NCBI GenBank assembly: GCA_951812925.1 | Contig: OX638369.1 | Location: 51,393,061 to 51,457,060, forward strand | Source of the DNA: Calliopum simillimum | Taxonomy: Eukaryota; Arthropoda; Insecta; Diptera; Lauxaniidae | Direction: 5' to 3' | Length of the DNA: 64,000 nucleotides | Shown: positions 10,149 to 21,315 of the stretch, piece by piece | Position numbering within the stretch: the first letter of the stretch is position 1 | Layout of the letters: each line of letters opens with the position of its first letter | The notes under the pieces: model-generated | The model's database searches: none | Seen by the model: only the letters and a program-made list of their open reading frames with translations | What the model was told of the DNA's origin: nothing | Program-made: the position numbers and the translations under genes

Positions 10149-11470
10149 ATAAGTTGTTTAGAAAATACCTAATACAAACCTAATTTAAATTATGTTGATA
10201 TCTTTTTTTTCTTGAGAGATATCCTGACCTAAAGAGAAACAAAAGTGCAAAAAACCCGTTTTTCCAATATTTCGGTCTACGATATCTCTTAGAAACATGA
10301 AGGTATTAAAATAATTTAAATAAGGTTTTAAAGAAAAATATTAGAAACGATTAAATGATATGTTAAATTGTTATATAGCTTCAAAAAATGGCAAAAAACA
10401 ATTTTTTTTTGGTTTTTAGGTTAGAATATATCAAAAACTATACACGATAGAGCGATTCTGAGGTCGGGTTCGCGTTCAGCACGGTAAAACACATCGATTT
10501 GTTTATTTAGTCGGGCAGTCACAGGCTAAAATTTTTGTATACATCATTTGAATGATAAGTAAATGGAATCTGGAAAAAAATTTGATGTGCTATGACGTTC
10601 GATTTAAATCGGGTTAAGGCACGGCGCTCCGTATGCATTCTTGAATTCCAGTGAAAAATACTTGGATTCCGACCCTTGAACAAGAAGGATTATACAGAAA
10701 AAAGTTTTGAAATTTGGCACAGATGTTTTTTGCATTAAAATAATAAAAATTTGTGAATATGCACAAAATCCAAAAACGGACACGCTTACCTCCCATACAA
10801 AGTTAGGGCGTGGTCGGAATTTTTTTCAAAATATGCATCAATTTCCAATAATTTGACCTCGCTGATTTCAAAAATGTTCAAAATTCAGAGCTATTATTTA
10901 TAATTTTCAAGTTATGGGGAATAAACGAAAATCTATGTACTTTATAAAACTAAATTTTGTGTGTGTGTTTGTCCCTTATTAACTCGGAAACTAAGTAAAC
11001 GTTTTAAAAGAAGTTTTTTTACTGTGTTAGTACAAAAAAACGCTAAGTTATATGCTAAAAAAGTGGGCGGTGCCACGCTCCCCAAACATTGACTAATCAT
11101 ATCACCGAAACTCTTTGACGCAGATAAATGAGATTTGTTAAATGTGTTAAAATCATCAGGACAAATAATGTTCACCGGACAAATGGGCAATGCCACGCCC
11201 TCAAAAAAATAAATTCATTATTTCTCTGACAATATTTGCCGCACTTAGAACAAAGGCAATTAGAACAAATAGTTCTCACTAAAAAAATCGGCGGTAACAC
11301 GCCCCTCTGAATGCTGACTCATCACATCGCAGAAACTGCTTGACGTAGATAGACAAAATCTGGTACATATGCAAAGGGCATTTGGAAAAATAATATTCAA
11401 TGAAAAAATGGGCAGTGCCACGCCCTACGAAAATAAAATTTGTCATATTACTAACGCTACTTGCAGCAAA
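10149..11470. repeat. GGGCGGTGCCACGCCC repeat, copy A
   Basis: Long dispersed repeat, also at 26855-27905 and partly at 42170-43010. Its right part is an imperfect array of ~120-bp modules, each with a palindromic GGGCGGTGCCACGCCC, a CACCGAAACTCTTTGACGCA segment and an ATTTGGTA segment. It follows gene copies 1, 2 and 3, so it belongs to the duplicated unit. No protein is encoded. Confidence 0.7.
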
Positions 11471-11710
11471 TTATAAGATTTGGTAAAATACTTTGCTATG
11501 GTATGTCCAAGTAAAGAGAGGGCTATTTCCAAGGGGCTGATAAGGGGTGGAACATACTCTTACACTTGTATGGTACACTTGCATGGTGTACCTTGAACCG
11601 TTTGAGATTAGAACAGAAAAAGTAATAAGTGTATTTCTACTCAATGGCAAGACATATAAATATGATTGTCACGTTATTTGATGCTGCAAGCATTGTAGAT
11701 ATATAACTTA
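11471..11710. other. Unassigned
   Basis: AT-rich linker between the GGGCGG repeat and the large foldback. It contains two nearby TGTATGGTACACTTGCATGG-like phrases (11568-11592). Nothing else recognised. Confidence 0.3.
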
Positions 11711-13472
11711 ATAGCCCTGGGAAATTTGACGAAAAAAGTGCTGCTGTGCGAAATAATTCCAAGTGAATTTTTTTCACCGGAATTGTCTTTATTAAAGCAT
11801 GATGAAAAAAGTCCTTTAAAGGCCATTGTGCGCATAAAAAGTTATTCAGGCTCAAAGGTCGCTAAAATCAGTTTTTTGCAAATATCTTGCTAACGCAAGC
11901 ATTTACATAAAAATTTTTCTTCGCAATTTTGTAACACAAGAAATTTCCTATGTAAAAGTGTAAAAAATGTTCTCGTGCAGCTTATAGTTTAGGAGATAAC
12001 TCAATTTAAAAGTTGTGCACAGTTTTTATATGTTAATGCTACGTATAAGTTCAGATTAAAATATCTTAATTTTAAAATTGCGAATACTCTCTAACGAGGA
12101 GTCGTACAAAAAAAATTAATAAGCCGTTCAAAAGATAATTGGATTCTGTATACACTAGGCCGGGTCAATTTGTTCGGGAGGCAAAAACTTGACAAAGAGT
12201 ATAGCAACAAAAAAATCTATGGAAAATTCTAAAAAACTTTGCCCAAGAAACCATGGGTCTAAAATCAATATCAAGCCGCCGTAAATTGCGTTGAAGTTTT
12301 GTATGTAGTACTTTAAAATACAATAAGAAAAATAAAAAATTCAAATTTTTTTTTTCTTGTTTCATATAAAATTATTCAAAGTATTTGAATTTTTTGATTT
12401 TTTTTATTAAATTTTAAAGTACTGCATACAAAACTTCAACGCAATTTACGGCGGCTCGATATTGATTTTAGACCCATGGTTTCCTGGGCAAAGTTTCTTG
12501 GAATTTTTCGTAGATTGTTTTGTTGCTATACTCTTTGCCGCAAAATAACTTGACCCGGCCTAGTATACACCGTATTAAATTTTTTTGGAGCCTCTCATGG
12601 TCTAAAAGATATTCTTCAAAAACCGTTAAGGTTTCGAAAATACTGGTTTTTGGAGGATATATATATAAACGGTAGGTCTTTCGAAAATAGCAATAGCATC
12701 AATTTTGTAGAGAATCACAAGATCTTTAAAAATTAAGCCACATGTGTACACATTGAAGTAACCGTTTAGAAGTTATTCAATAAAAACCGGTTTTTTTGCC
12801 ATTTAAAGATTTTTTTTGAATAACTTCTAAACGGTTACTTCAATGTGCACACATGTGGCTTAATTTTTGTGGATCTTGTGATTCTCTACAAAATTGATGT
12901 TGCAGCTTTTTATCGTATGACTTACCGTTTCAGAGATATCCTCCAAGATCCAGTATTTTCGAAACCTAAACGGTTTTTGAAAAATATCTTTTAGACCATG
13001 AGTGGCTCAAAAAAAATTTAATACGGTGTACACAGAATCCAATTATCTTTTGAACGGCTTATTAATTATTTTTGTACGACTCCTCGCTAAAGAGTATTCG
13101 CAATTTTAAAAGTAAGATATTTTAATATGAACATATACGTAGCATTTACATATAAAAACTGTGCACAACTTTTTAAATTAAGTAATATCCTAAACTATAA
13201 GCTACACGAAAACATTTTTTACATTTTTAAATAGGAAATTTCCTGTGTTACAAAATTGCGGAGAAAATTTTTTCTGTAAATGTTTGCGTTAGCGAGATAT
13301 TTGCAAAAAACTGATTTTAGCGACATTTGAGCCTGAATAACTTTTTATGCGCTCAATGGACTTCAATGGACTTTTTACACATTATTCATCATACTTTAAT
13401 AAAGACAATTCCAGTGAAAAAAATTCACTTGGAATTTTTTCGCAGAAATATTCTAATTTTCCTTGGCTATAA
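11711..13472. repeat. Large foldback element, ~0.6-kb arms
   Basis: The left arm (11711-12780, including a 407-bp insertion) is the imperfect reverse complement of the right arm (12816-13472); loop about 12781-12815. Paired landmarks include CCAAGTGAATTTTTTTCACC with GTGAAAAAAATTCACTTGG, and AACTTCTAAACGGTTACTTC with its complement. Short ORFs at 11637-11855 and 13327-13515 are the two arms read outward, not genes. Confidence 0.85.
12156..12562. mobile_element. hAT-type foldback MITE with 8-bp target duplication
   Basis: Begins TAGGCCGGGTCAA and ends TTGACCCGGCCTA, with direct repeats GTATACAC at 12148-12155 and 12563-12570. It is almost entirely a hairpin. The opposite arm of the enclosing foldback (13021-13037) carries only one such octamer in variant form, so it serves as an internal empty site. 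An 8-bp duplication and TAGG-type ends are typical of hAT. Confidence 0.85.
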
Positions 13473-13536
13473 TCAAAAAACTAAAGAATCTTTTTTGGAA
13501 AATCTAGCACATTGAAAAAACTGAAATGCTGACCAA

Positions 13537-14328
13537 GGTACACACATCTCCCCTACATATATCAGAAAATTTTGAATGCAGGCTGAGACGGGCCTATTGT
13601 TCATGATGAGTGAAAGAAAATTTACAAAAATTGATTCCGAGACTTTTACCGCGGAAAAACCGATTTAGTAGAATGCTTAGCAGCACAGCTTATTTCGTGT
13701 AGATGCTTATTTTCCCTTTGGAGCCAGCGTTTCGCGTTATTTAACGGAAATTTCTTTTTCCATGTTCTAAGTATGTGTGATATTCCGAACCAGATGCAGC
13801 CAATTTTTGTTTGATTTTGTGCATGTGAGAGTAAAAAAGTGCAATTTACAGAAATGGGTCGCCGAGCAGTGAAAATCGGTGTTAAGTCATTTTAAAAAGG
13901 GCCAATCCCTGCGGAAAGCTGCTAAATATGTTAATTTGAGTCCCGCCCACAATGCTAAGTAAAATTGAAAGCTTCGTTAGTGCAAATCGGGTCCAACAAA
14001 TGGGTAAAAGTGCGTCAAACTCCATTTTTAATCCCACTGACGGTCATTTTTTGCCCATAAAATAAAAACAACTCACACTAACAGCTCCAAAAATAGTCAC
14101 AAACATACAGCACAAACTAAGCAAGCCGTACAGTGCAACAACTGTCTAACTTGTGCATCGCGACCACAATTTTAAAGGCCAAGTAGCACTTCATAAGCAG
14201 GAAAAATAATTTATCTTTTTTTTTTTTGATTTTGGCAAGGAAATTCGAAATTTTCCGCCATCTTGCACTCTCTGAAAACTCGACTAAATAAAACACAAAG
14301 TATTCATTCATGCATAGAATTTTATTAA
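13537..14328 (+). pseudogene. Degenerate Tc1-like transposase, N-terminal half (copy A)
   Basis: A conserved relict that recurs at 32027-32700 and 50360-50960 (+) and 19906-20110, 33798-34020 and 54850-55440 (-). Across frames it reads an initiating MGRRAV..G, then SLRKAAKYVNLSP and LTAPKIVTN, typical of the paired helix-turn-helix DNA-binding half of Tc1 transposases. No copy keeps one open frame and no DDE half is attached. It starts with a GGTACACACATCTCCCC phrase also found at the edge of other repeats. Confidence 0.5.
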
Positions 14329-15536
14329 CCCATCTTTGCCCGCACCAAGAATTCATGAACGGATTTCGATGAAACTTAATCCAATGCCTTAAAATAGTCT
14401 AATTAAGATATATTTAAAGTTTCATCAAAATAGTGTTCGTGGTTTTCGAATTATGAAATGGTTATTTCACTTACCAGTGGGCTCATATGTATAGAAATTT
14501 CGTCCCTATAGGGAATTCAACTGGTTTAAAAGCGGTTTAAAACTACTTTATTTTCAACCACAACCGGTTGAAATTCTGACTTTTTTCCTTGCAAGAGACT
14601 GGTTTATTTAACATGGTGGTGTCATAGGGGCAGGGCAATTGTCCTACTCTGCATATATTTTCAACTGGTTTAAAACCGGTTTATTTTCAATCGATAAATC
14701 GTTAATTGCCCTACATTGCATATATTTTCAACTGGCTTAAAATTGATATTTTCTCAATTGGTAAATAGTCAATTGACCAAATCTGGTTTAAAACTAGTTA
14801 AGTAGTTTCAATTCCACTACAAGAACTTTAATAATATATAAGTTTTCAATTTAATTGAAACGTTCATTGGGGATTCATATGGGAACTCAAGTTTCAAAGA
14901 CAAATATTAAACTGTTAATAATATTAAATAATACAAAATAACTTAGAATTAGTATTATTCTAAGTTAGAACATTAATGAAAATTAAATAGAAGCTTAAAG
15001 AAAAAAATATTGTGAAAATGAATTTGAATTGAATTTCTTGATAATTTGACAATCTCAGCAAGGAAAATAAAAAAAAATTAGAAAAAAAATTTGAGATTAA
15101 ATTTTAAACATTAAAGTCAAAGTGGTTTTTGCTGCATATCGACGGCTTATATTCAATACCCTCTATCTACAATTTTCACGAAAATTAGTTTTTGATGGTA
15201 AAACCTTCATTGAGACAAATGGCATCTATGATATTAATTCCAAACGAAAAATTTGCTTCCAGAGCTACTTTTTTCCATTTAAAGAAATTCACTATCTACA
15301 GCAATCGATTTTGTGAAATGCAATATCCTCTATCTACATATGAAATGTGAAGGATTTTTCATTTTATTATATTTATTGGGTGGCCGTTATATACAAAGTC
15401 ATGACAAACGGTCGTCAATCGGCTCCAAATGGCGAAAATTGATTTTCTTGATTTTTTCAGTTTTGTATGTTGAACCTTGATAGCCCTGCTGAGTCGTGAT
15501 TGGCTTCTGTAAACAAATAGATAAGGCTACATAATA

Positions 15537-15810
15537 ATACAATTGAGGAGTGTCCGCACCAAAGGACCGAAGTACCATTTCGAGGCAAATGTTGTGTCAT
15601 AATATGAATCGGATGACATTTTGTTAGAAATGATAATAATTGTTTTCTGTTTTCACGAAAAATTTACTCGATGGCGTGGAATTGATGACATAATGTTAAA
15701 AAAATTGTACCGGTGAAATAACTGATTATTATGGCACATAATAAGTATGAGATTACTTTTGCCTTGAAATGGTACTTAAGCCCTTTGGTACGGCCACTCC
15801 TCAATTGTAT
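15537..15810. mobile_element. MITE with ATACAATTGAGGAGTG ends
   Basis: Terminal inverted repeats ATACAATTGAGGAGTG and CACTCCTCAATTGTAT, extended imperfectly through GTACCATTTCGAGGCAAA and TTTGCCTTGAAATGGTAC. About 274 bp, non-coding. The target duplication is ambiguous because of flanking AT repeats. Confidence 0.75.
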
Positions 15811-15835
15811 ATACGAGTCAAAAGAAACTGGGTAT

Positions 15836-16604
15836 TAGAGCGGTATTCAGACGGACTTGTGAATGCAAAACATGAGAACTGAAATCTGAGCTCAGATTTT
15901 TATATGAAGTACCCCAAGTTACTAGAAAGTAGATGTAGCCAGGCCTACCATAGTCTTGCGCCCTAGTTTTATATAGCAGTTTATGGCGGACTGGGATTAG
16001 TGGTGAGCAAATTAAGACCAAGATCAAGATCATAGCAGTCTTGGTCTTGTTTTTGCATATTGTGTCTTGGTCTTGGTCTTGATCTTGGTCTTGATCTTGG
16101 TCATTAAGTCTTGGTCTCAAAGATGCCAAATTTCAAATTGAGATATGATTTTATGCTTGAAACGGGCGTGACACACCTATTAACTATAAATTCGAAAGAC
16201 TAAAAAGCAGTCTTGGTCTTGATGATAATCCTGAGCAAGACCAAAGAAGCCTTGGTCTAGCAATGATATCAGCGTCTTGGTCTAATACCGAGACCAAGAC
16301 CAAGAATCAAGACGAAGACTAATTTTGCTCATCACTAACTGGGATTTCCTTATTACGCATTTAAACTAGGATTTTTTCTATCATGTGAGAATTCTGAGTT
16401 ATCTTTTCTTAGAAGTCCAAAAATCACAGTTTTTTGGCCTACTTAGAGCTATATAGCAAGCTATAAGCAAGGATAACTCAGTTTAGTTTCATAATAAGCA
16501 TATCAAAGTTCAAAATAAACGGCTATAAAAATAAGAACCAATAATAATCTGAGCTCAGGTTTCGGTGCTCATATTTTGCATTCTCAAGTCCGCCAGGCGC
16601 CTAA
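15836..16604. mobile_element. TIR element CGGACTTGNGAATGCAAAA
   Basis: Left GACGGACTTGTGAATGCAAA and right TTTGCATTCTCAAGTCCGCC are inverted. The match continues with CTGAGCTCAG on both sides. A third element (15998-16337) sits inside. The 103-codon minus-strand ORF at 15818-16129 crosses element borders and is not a gene. Confidence 0.65.
15998..16337. mobile_element. hAT-type MITE rich in CTTGGT repeats
   Basis: TAGTGGTGAGCAAA and TTTGCTCATCACTA are inverted ends, flanked by perfect 8-bp duplications ACTGGGAT (15990-15997 and 16338-16345). The inside is made of CTTGGTCTTGATCTTGGTC-type repeats on one side and their complements on the other, so it folds on itself. Fourth level of nesting here. 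Confidence 0.85.
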
Positions 16605-16964
16605 CCTATTTTGAGTTTTCTTTTGCTAAAAAACCATCCATTTTAATAAACTTGAATAAACCATTAATAAATAATTCATAAAAAAATTGGTTTTTATTAT
16701 TGTGCAATAGGCTCTATCTGGTTGTTTGAACACACATTTTATATTATATTTGAATTGCAATATCCTGTATCTACTAAAATTACACGAATAACTAAAGTTT
16801 TTTTTAATTTTTTTATTTGAAGGATCTAGTGGCTCTTTTTAATTAATATCGTAGTACTTCGTTTGATTAACACTATAAAAAATAGCGAATAAAACAGTTT
16901 TTTTGCTCTCCTGAAAAATTGTGTTTTTGTAGATAGAGTGTATTGAATATAAGCCGTCGATATA

Positions 16965-18400
16965 ATTTAAACCAGTTTCAAAGCGATTGCTTTTTAACTA
17001 CGTTTCCAACCGGTTTTTTTTGTAACCGGTTTATGTTCTTCCGACAGGGGTCTAACTGATAAATTTAAAACATAATATATTTTTATTGAAAATGTAGACT
17101 TTTGCTTAGAATAACATGGCATAAACATGAAAATTAAATACAAGGAGAGGATTTTACACAGGTCCGTATATATAAGGTGGTTTCAAAGGGGTCCTCCCCC
17201 GATATTTGTTATTGTCTTAAAATAACACGTATGAGTAACGTTTATTTTCTCAAATGTGCACAAGAATAACAATGCTTGTTGTTTTTATTCTCCTGTAAAT
17301 CCTAGAAGGAGCATAGTTTCGATTCTTATATTTCCCTATCCAGCTACATTTTCCAGGTGGTTCTCGGTCAACCAAAATTTTGACGAACAATATTGGTTCC
17401 AATTTTAGGAAAGTCATTCCTAACTATGCACGTTTCCTGCACCTACAAATCCAATGTGCGTGCTGCCGGGGCATTCATTAGTATAATTTTGGCAGATAAT
17501 AGTGGCAAAATTCACTATGGAGTATGCGTATGACTAATACCACATCCGATTTCCCGCTTCGGATAGAGAAGTTTTTTATTAACTAGACTATGTTGATCAA
17601 TCGATTGTGGATGTTAATTTTTATAAGATTTCCTTCTTTACGACCATATATTTTTGCAACACCAAATGGCTCAACTACACCACTTCTAATGAGTACTGTT
17701 ACATTATTTTTCCAGCGTAAGGGTAAGAGTTGATTTGTGTGGTCGAACTAAGAATTTTGATCATATTTTTGCAATGTTTCTGGCAAGTTAGCAAAAAAAA
17801 TTGTTATTGCTGTCAATGGGTACCAAAAACATACAAAGCTTACAAAGCTTTTGACTTACTGGAAACAGAATATGAAGCCACTTACCGCTTACAAAACATA
17901 CAAAATGAAAAAACTATCGACCTACTGGTGTATAAAATTAATTTGAGTTAAAAAATATGTAAGCAAAACCATTTTTATAGTAAATACTGAACGAATAACT
18001 AAGTTAATTGTCAAAACTTCATAAAATAGAGTCAAACGAAACTTATGAAAAACCATAACATATTGACCCACTGGTAAGTTAAATGACCAACCAAATTTTC
18101 ACCTCTATAGACCATACAATGTGACTTATGGATGAACCCCCTTAATACACGTATGAAAAATTGCAACAAGCGCTATCTGAATAACATAAAATAATAAAAA
18201 TTATTTTTAAAAATATTTTTGTTTTTTTATTAAAAATTACATGATTTTTAGTCCTTCAGAAAAAACTCATCTGACAGGTGAGAGGGGGGTGCACGAAATA
18301 TTTCCCTCAATTTGTTTTTACTAAATAGTCCATTTATCATAATAAATTTATGATATAAAAAATATTTCCCATATATGAGCCCATGCGCCAAACTGGAGAG
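16965..18400. other. Right interior of the piggyBac-like element, unassigned
   Basis: No family recognised. ATTCTCCTGTAAATCCTAGA at about 17290 resembles the RTE-type tail seen at 38258 and 51890. ORF 17730-17951 (73 codons, with an imperfect KTYKAYKAF repeat) has no known relative. Confidence 0.3.
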
Positions 18401-18569
18401 ATGGTAAGTGAAATTACCGGTTGGGCAAAAATGGGTTAAGTTGACAATGACAGATTTTTATTATATGTAAATTATCAGCAACATCACTTAGTTCGAAAAC
18501 CATTATCAGCCAAATTTTAAGTTGTTTCATCGTTCGCGTTTAATATGAAATCAGATTCAGATTTACTCT

Positions 18570-19132
18570 TGTAACGTCCCGAGTGACGTCAGAATGACAA
18601 CACCAACAACACGTTAACTTAAATCCCCCATTAGTTAATTTATGTGCATGTAAGCAACAAAAAATATACTGTTGCCACACATATACACGCATACAAAGAA
18701 AATTACAAACCGATCGCGACTATAAAAGCACGACCGCAAACACAAAAGGCTGGGAGTCACAGCCAGACAACCGATGCGAACACATCAATTGCCAAGCACT
18801 CGATTGAAGTAGCAATCGAAGAATTGTTTAATTGTGTAAAGGCCTCGTATTTACTAGGTATCTTATGGTAGTTAGTTAAACTTATTCGCCTGGAAAATTT
18901 ATTATAATTTTCCACAAAGGCTTCCTGGCGCCTTAAGTGACAGAGACATTATCCTACTGCACTAGACACTTTTTATAGTATCCATATAGTGTACGTAGCA
19001 ACCAGGAAGACTTATTATAGTCAAAATTGGGAAAAAAACTAAATAAAATTATTTTGTGAGCTAAAAGTCTTTTAGTATGACCCTGGACACCGCTGACGCC
19101 TACCACAGCCCAATGCCAAAACAATCGTTACA
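18570..19132 (+). mobile_element. Solo LTR, Gypsy-type
   Basis: Begins TGTAACGTCCCGAG and ends AACAATCGTTACA, flanked by 4-bp duplications CTCT (18566-18569 and 19133-19136). The homologous spacer upstream of copy 3 (about 32935-32950) has a single CTCT and no insert. Inside are a TATAAAAG (18721-18728) and an AATAAA (19042-19047), as expected for U3/R. A second copy at the same site is at 51203-52224. The 75-codon ORF in each LTR is not considered real. Confidence 0.85.
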
Positions 19133-19136
19133 CTCT

Positions 19137-19905
19137 GAAGAATTCAAATATTCAACTGGCCTTTTATATTCGAAAGATGATCACTTGCTCTTTTAAAAAT
19201 TTCCTATGTCTTTTGAGTTTCTATTATGCCGAGAATGCAATTATTGTAAAATATTGCTCTTATTTGTTTTACTCAAGCCTGAGTTATTGTTACACAAATG
19301 TCTCTGGCAATTTTAGTTTTCAGTGTAATTATATATCTGTTAATTAAATACGTGATATTTCATCAGTGATTTGTATTTTGATTTTAAAAAATTTTAAGAG
19401 TTAAGTATTTATGTAAGATGTATGTAAGGGAATAGTGTCGGGCGTGGGCACCATTTTGTTTTCGACTTATAACTTTTGACCAAATGTATATTATGCAGAC
19501 ATACAAGTAGGTATCAATAGAAAGCTAGAGATCTTAACTGACTAGTGGTGAGGAAAGTAGACTGATTTCGTCAGTTAGAAAATTTATATGAAACACATAG
19601 TGAAGTGATCAAATTCGACAAAAAAATTGTGGGTCGGTTGTGGGCACCCTTAGAATATCGGCTTAAAATGGAAAAATATGCCTGTTGCCCTGAAACCTTT
19701 GGCATCAATGCCAGGCCAATTGTTTTTCAGACTACGCCGGCTAGGTGACGTAATTTCTAGCACTTGTTGATATTGCTCTCTTGCCAAGCATGATTTTTTT
19801 ATACAGACGATGATGTTTTAAAAGTCCAAATCTTTGTGGGCGTGACAATACTGAGCTCAAAGAGAACACAGACTTCGCTGGCTTTGTTTGCTTATAAAGG
19901 GCCAC
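19137..19905. repeat. Shared spacer of the duplicated unit
   Basis: Sequence starting GAAGAATTCAAATATTCAAC is repeated at 32944-33797 and at 52229-52342 plus 54197-54850, always between the LTR site and the minus-strand Tc1 relict. No coding potential. Confidence 0.6.
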
Positions 19906-20110
19906 TTACTTAGGTTTTAAAATTATGGTCTCGGTGCACGAGTTGGGACAGTTTTTGCTGTGTGGCTTGCTTAGTTCGTGTTGTACATTTGTGACTATTT
20001 TTGGAGCTGATAATGTGAGTTGTCTTAATTTTATGGACAAAAATCTGACAGTCAGTGAGATTAAAAATGGAGTTTGACGCACAAATATGCAATGCTTCAA
20101 CACCGCAGCA
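19906..20110 (-). pseudogene. Tc1-like transposase relict, reversed and truncated
   Basis: Reverse complement of the core of the relict at 13537-14328: the same AGTCACAAATGTACAACACG-type segment and LTAPKIVTN sense on the minus strand. It stops at the GCGTCAAACTCC phrase and runs into a CAACACCGCAGCAATTTT segment shared with the other units. Confidence 0.5.
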
Positions 20111-20350
20111 ATTTTTCTTTTTAATTTTATTGTACCATATTCTAAAACAAATTTGATTCGTTTGTTATTGTACCATATTCTAAAACAAATTTGATTCGTT
20201 TTGTCAGAGCTTGCAACGAATTATAAAAGTAGTCGATGTTGCCAAACATCGATCTTTTTTTGACAATGTTTCCTTAACATCGATGGTTAATTCAGAAAAC
20301 ATGGATGCTCAAGAAATCGATGTTTTCCGGTCGATGTCGCAGCTCTACCG
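20111..20350. repeat. CATCGATG-rich palindromic repeat, hAT-like terminus
   Basis: Contains a direct duplication of ~40 bp (TTGTACCATATTCTAAAACA at about 20129 and 20168) and several CATCGA/TCGATG pairs (20228-20335). It ends in TCGATGTCGCAGCTCTA, a possible hAT-type terminus. Repeated at 34060-34235 and 58380-58575; the inverted end occurs at 47443-47460. No matching left end found. Confidence 0.45.
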
Positions 20351-21315
20351 CTAACCATTTCCAGTATTAATGGGTATCGTGGTTGCATTTTCGTGAAAAA
20401 TACTCTTAAAGTTGCATTTTGAATATATTTTTTATATGAGCGGTAGGTAGGCGTATCCGTTTACCGATTTCACTCGTTTTCAATCCCTCGAGCTAACTTT
20501 TACGACAAAATCACTGTATCCTCTCATTGAATTATATTGCGTAGTTTTCCCGTAAAAAATATTTACACAGACGGACAGCCAGCCAGACAGATAGACATAG
20601 CTATATCAACTCAGGAATTGACGCTGATCAAGAATATATATACTTTTCTATACCTGCCACACCTTCCTTGCGTTACATGCGTAAGGACAAAGTGAATATA
20701 CCCTGGGTGTATACGTAGGGTATAAAAAGATGATTCAAAGAAAACAAAAGACAAAATTGAAACAATTGGGAACAATCAGTTAAAGTAAAAACTTTTATAT
20801 GGCACAAGCAGCGTGAAAATAAAAATATAATTTTGTTAAGATTTTAACAGCACTTCATACATACATTGCAAATATTTCATTTTAGCAAAAATCAGTAGAT
20901 ATCTCACAAAAATAGTGTAGAAGTTTAAACGTATTTAATGCGAAAATTAGTATGAAATCGAATTTTCTGGAACGAAAACAACAGTTCACAATTAAATGAG
21001 GTGCGGTTTTATTGTTTTTCTTTTCTTAATAACTTTGAGTTAAGCCTCTTAAATTGTGAATAATTGTGATTGGATATGGCTGAGTGCGAATTATCCTCGT
21101 TTCAGTATTGAGCCATAAAATTATAAATAAAAAGAAAATTTTACTAAAAACAAAGAAATTAAACAGAAAATTTCAAAAAATAAAGATGATCGGCAAATAC
21201 ACATAGTGTAAAATAACATTTTTGCTTCCATGTCTCTATATTACAAGCTTTAAAGTGAAACGAAAATATTTTTTTTTATTATTTTACAAGTGGTATTTTT
21301 CTATAAATATCAAAA
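20351..21315 (+). promoter_or_regulatory. Conserved 5' flank of GalNAc-T copy 2
   Basis: Homologous to the flanks of copies 1, 3 and 4, including GGGTATAAAAAG (about 20718) and the TTACAAGCTTTAAAGT leader. Copy 2 lacks ~35 bp present in the others (TTGTTAATTTTCATAATTTA, expected near 21195) and the segment before TCTCTATATTAC. The CAG-flanked element is absent: AAACAGAAAATTT (about 21160) is intact. Confidence 0.35.

Larger units (their letters stand above)
15136..16964. mobile_element. TIR element CGACGGCTTATATTCAATAC, nested in piggyBac-like
   Basis: ATATCGACGGCTTATATTCA at the left end and TGAATATAAGCCGTCGATAT at the right end are reverse complements, and the match continues into CTCTATCTAC/GTAGATAGAG. 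Two further CTATCTAC-type motifs lie inside (about 15325 and 16765). No transposase seen. The element holds two more insertions. Confidence 0.7.
14329..18435. mobile_element. piggyBac-like element flanked by TTAA, 4.1 kb, nested
   Basis: Flanked by TTAA at 14325-14328 and 18436-18439. Ends CCCATCTTTGCCC and GGGCAAAAATGGG are inverted, with a second inverted pair inside (TTTCACTTACCAGTGGGCTC near 14467 and its partner near 18370-18415). Homologous units at about 32690 and 50955 have a single uninterrupted TTAA, proving insertion. TTAA plus CCC/GGG ends is the piggyBac signature. I cannot find a recognisable transposase; the 73-codon ORF at 17730 is unassigned. The middle is filled by later insertions. 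Confidence 0.8.

Noticed and set aside
13861..14350. Tc1 relict as a host DNA-binding gene
   Set aside because: Six copies in both orientations, all frameshifted, always within repeat blocks.
18644..18871. 75-codon ORF, repeated at 51277
   Set aside because: Lies inside the solo LTR that carries its own TATA and AATAAA; LTRs do not normally encode protein.
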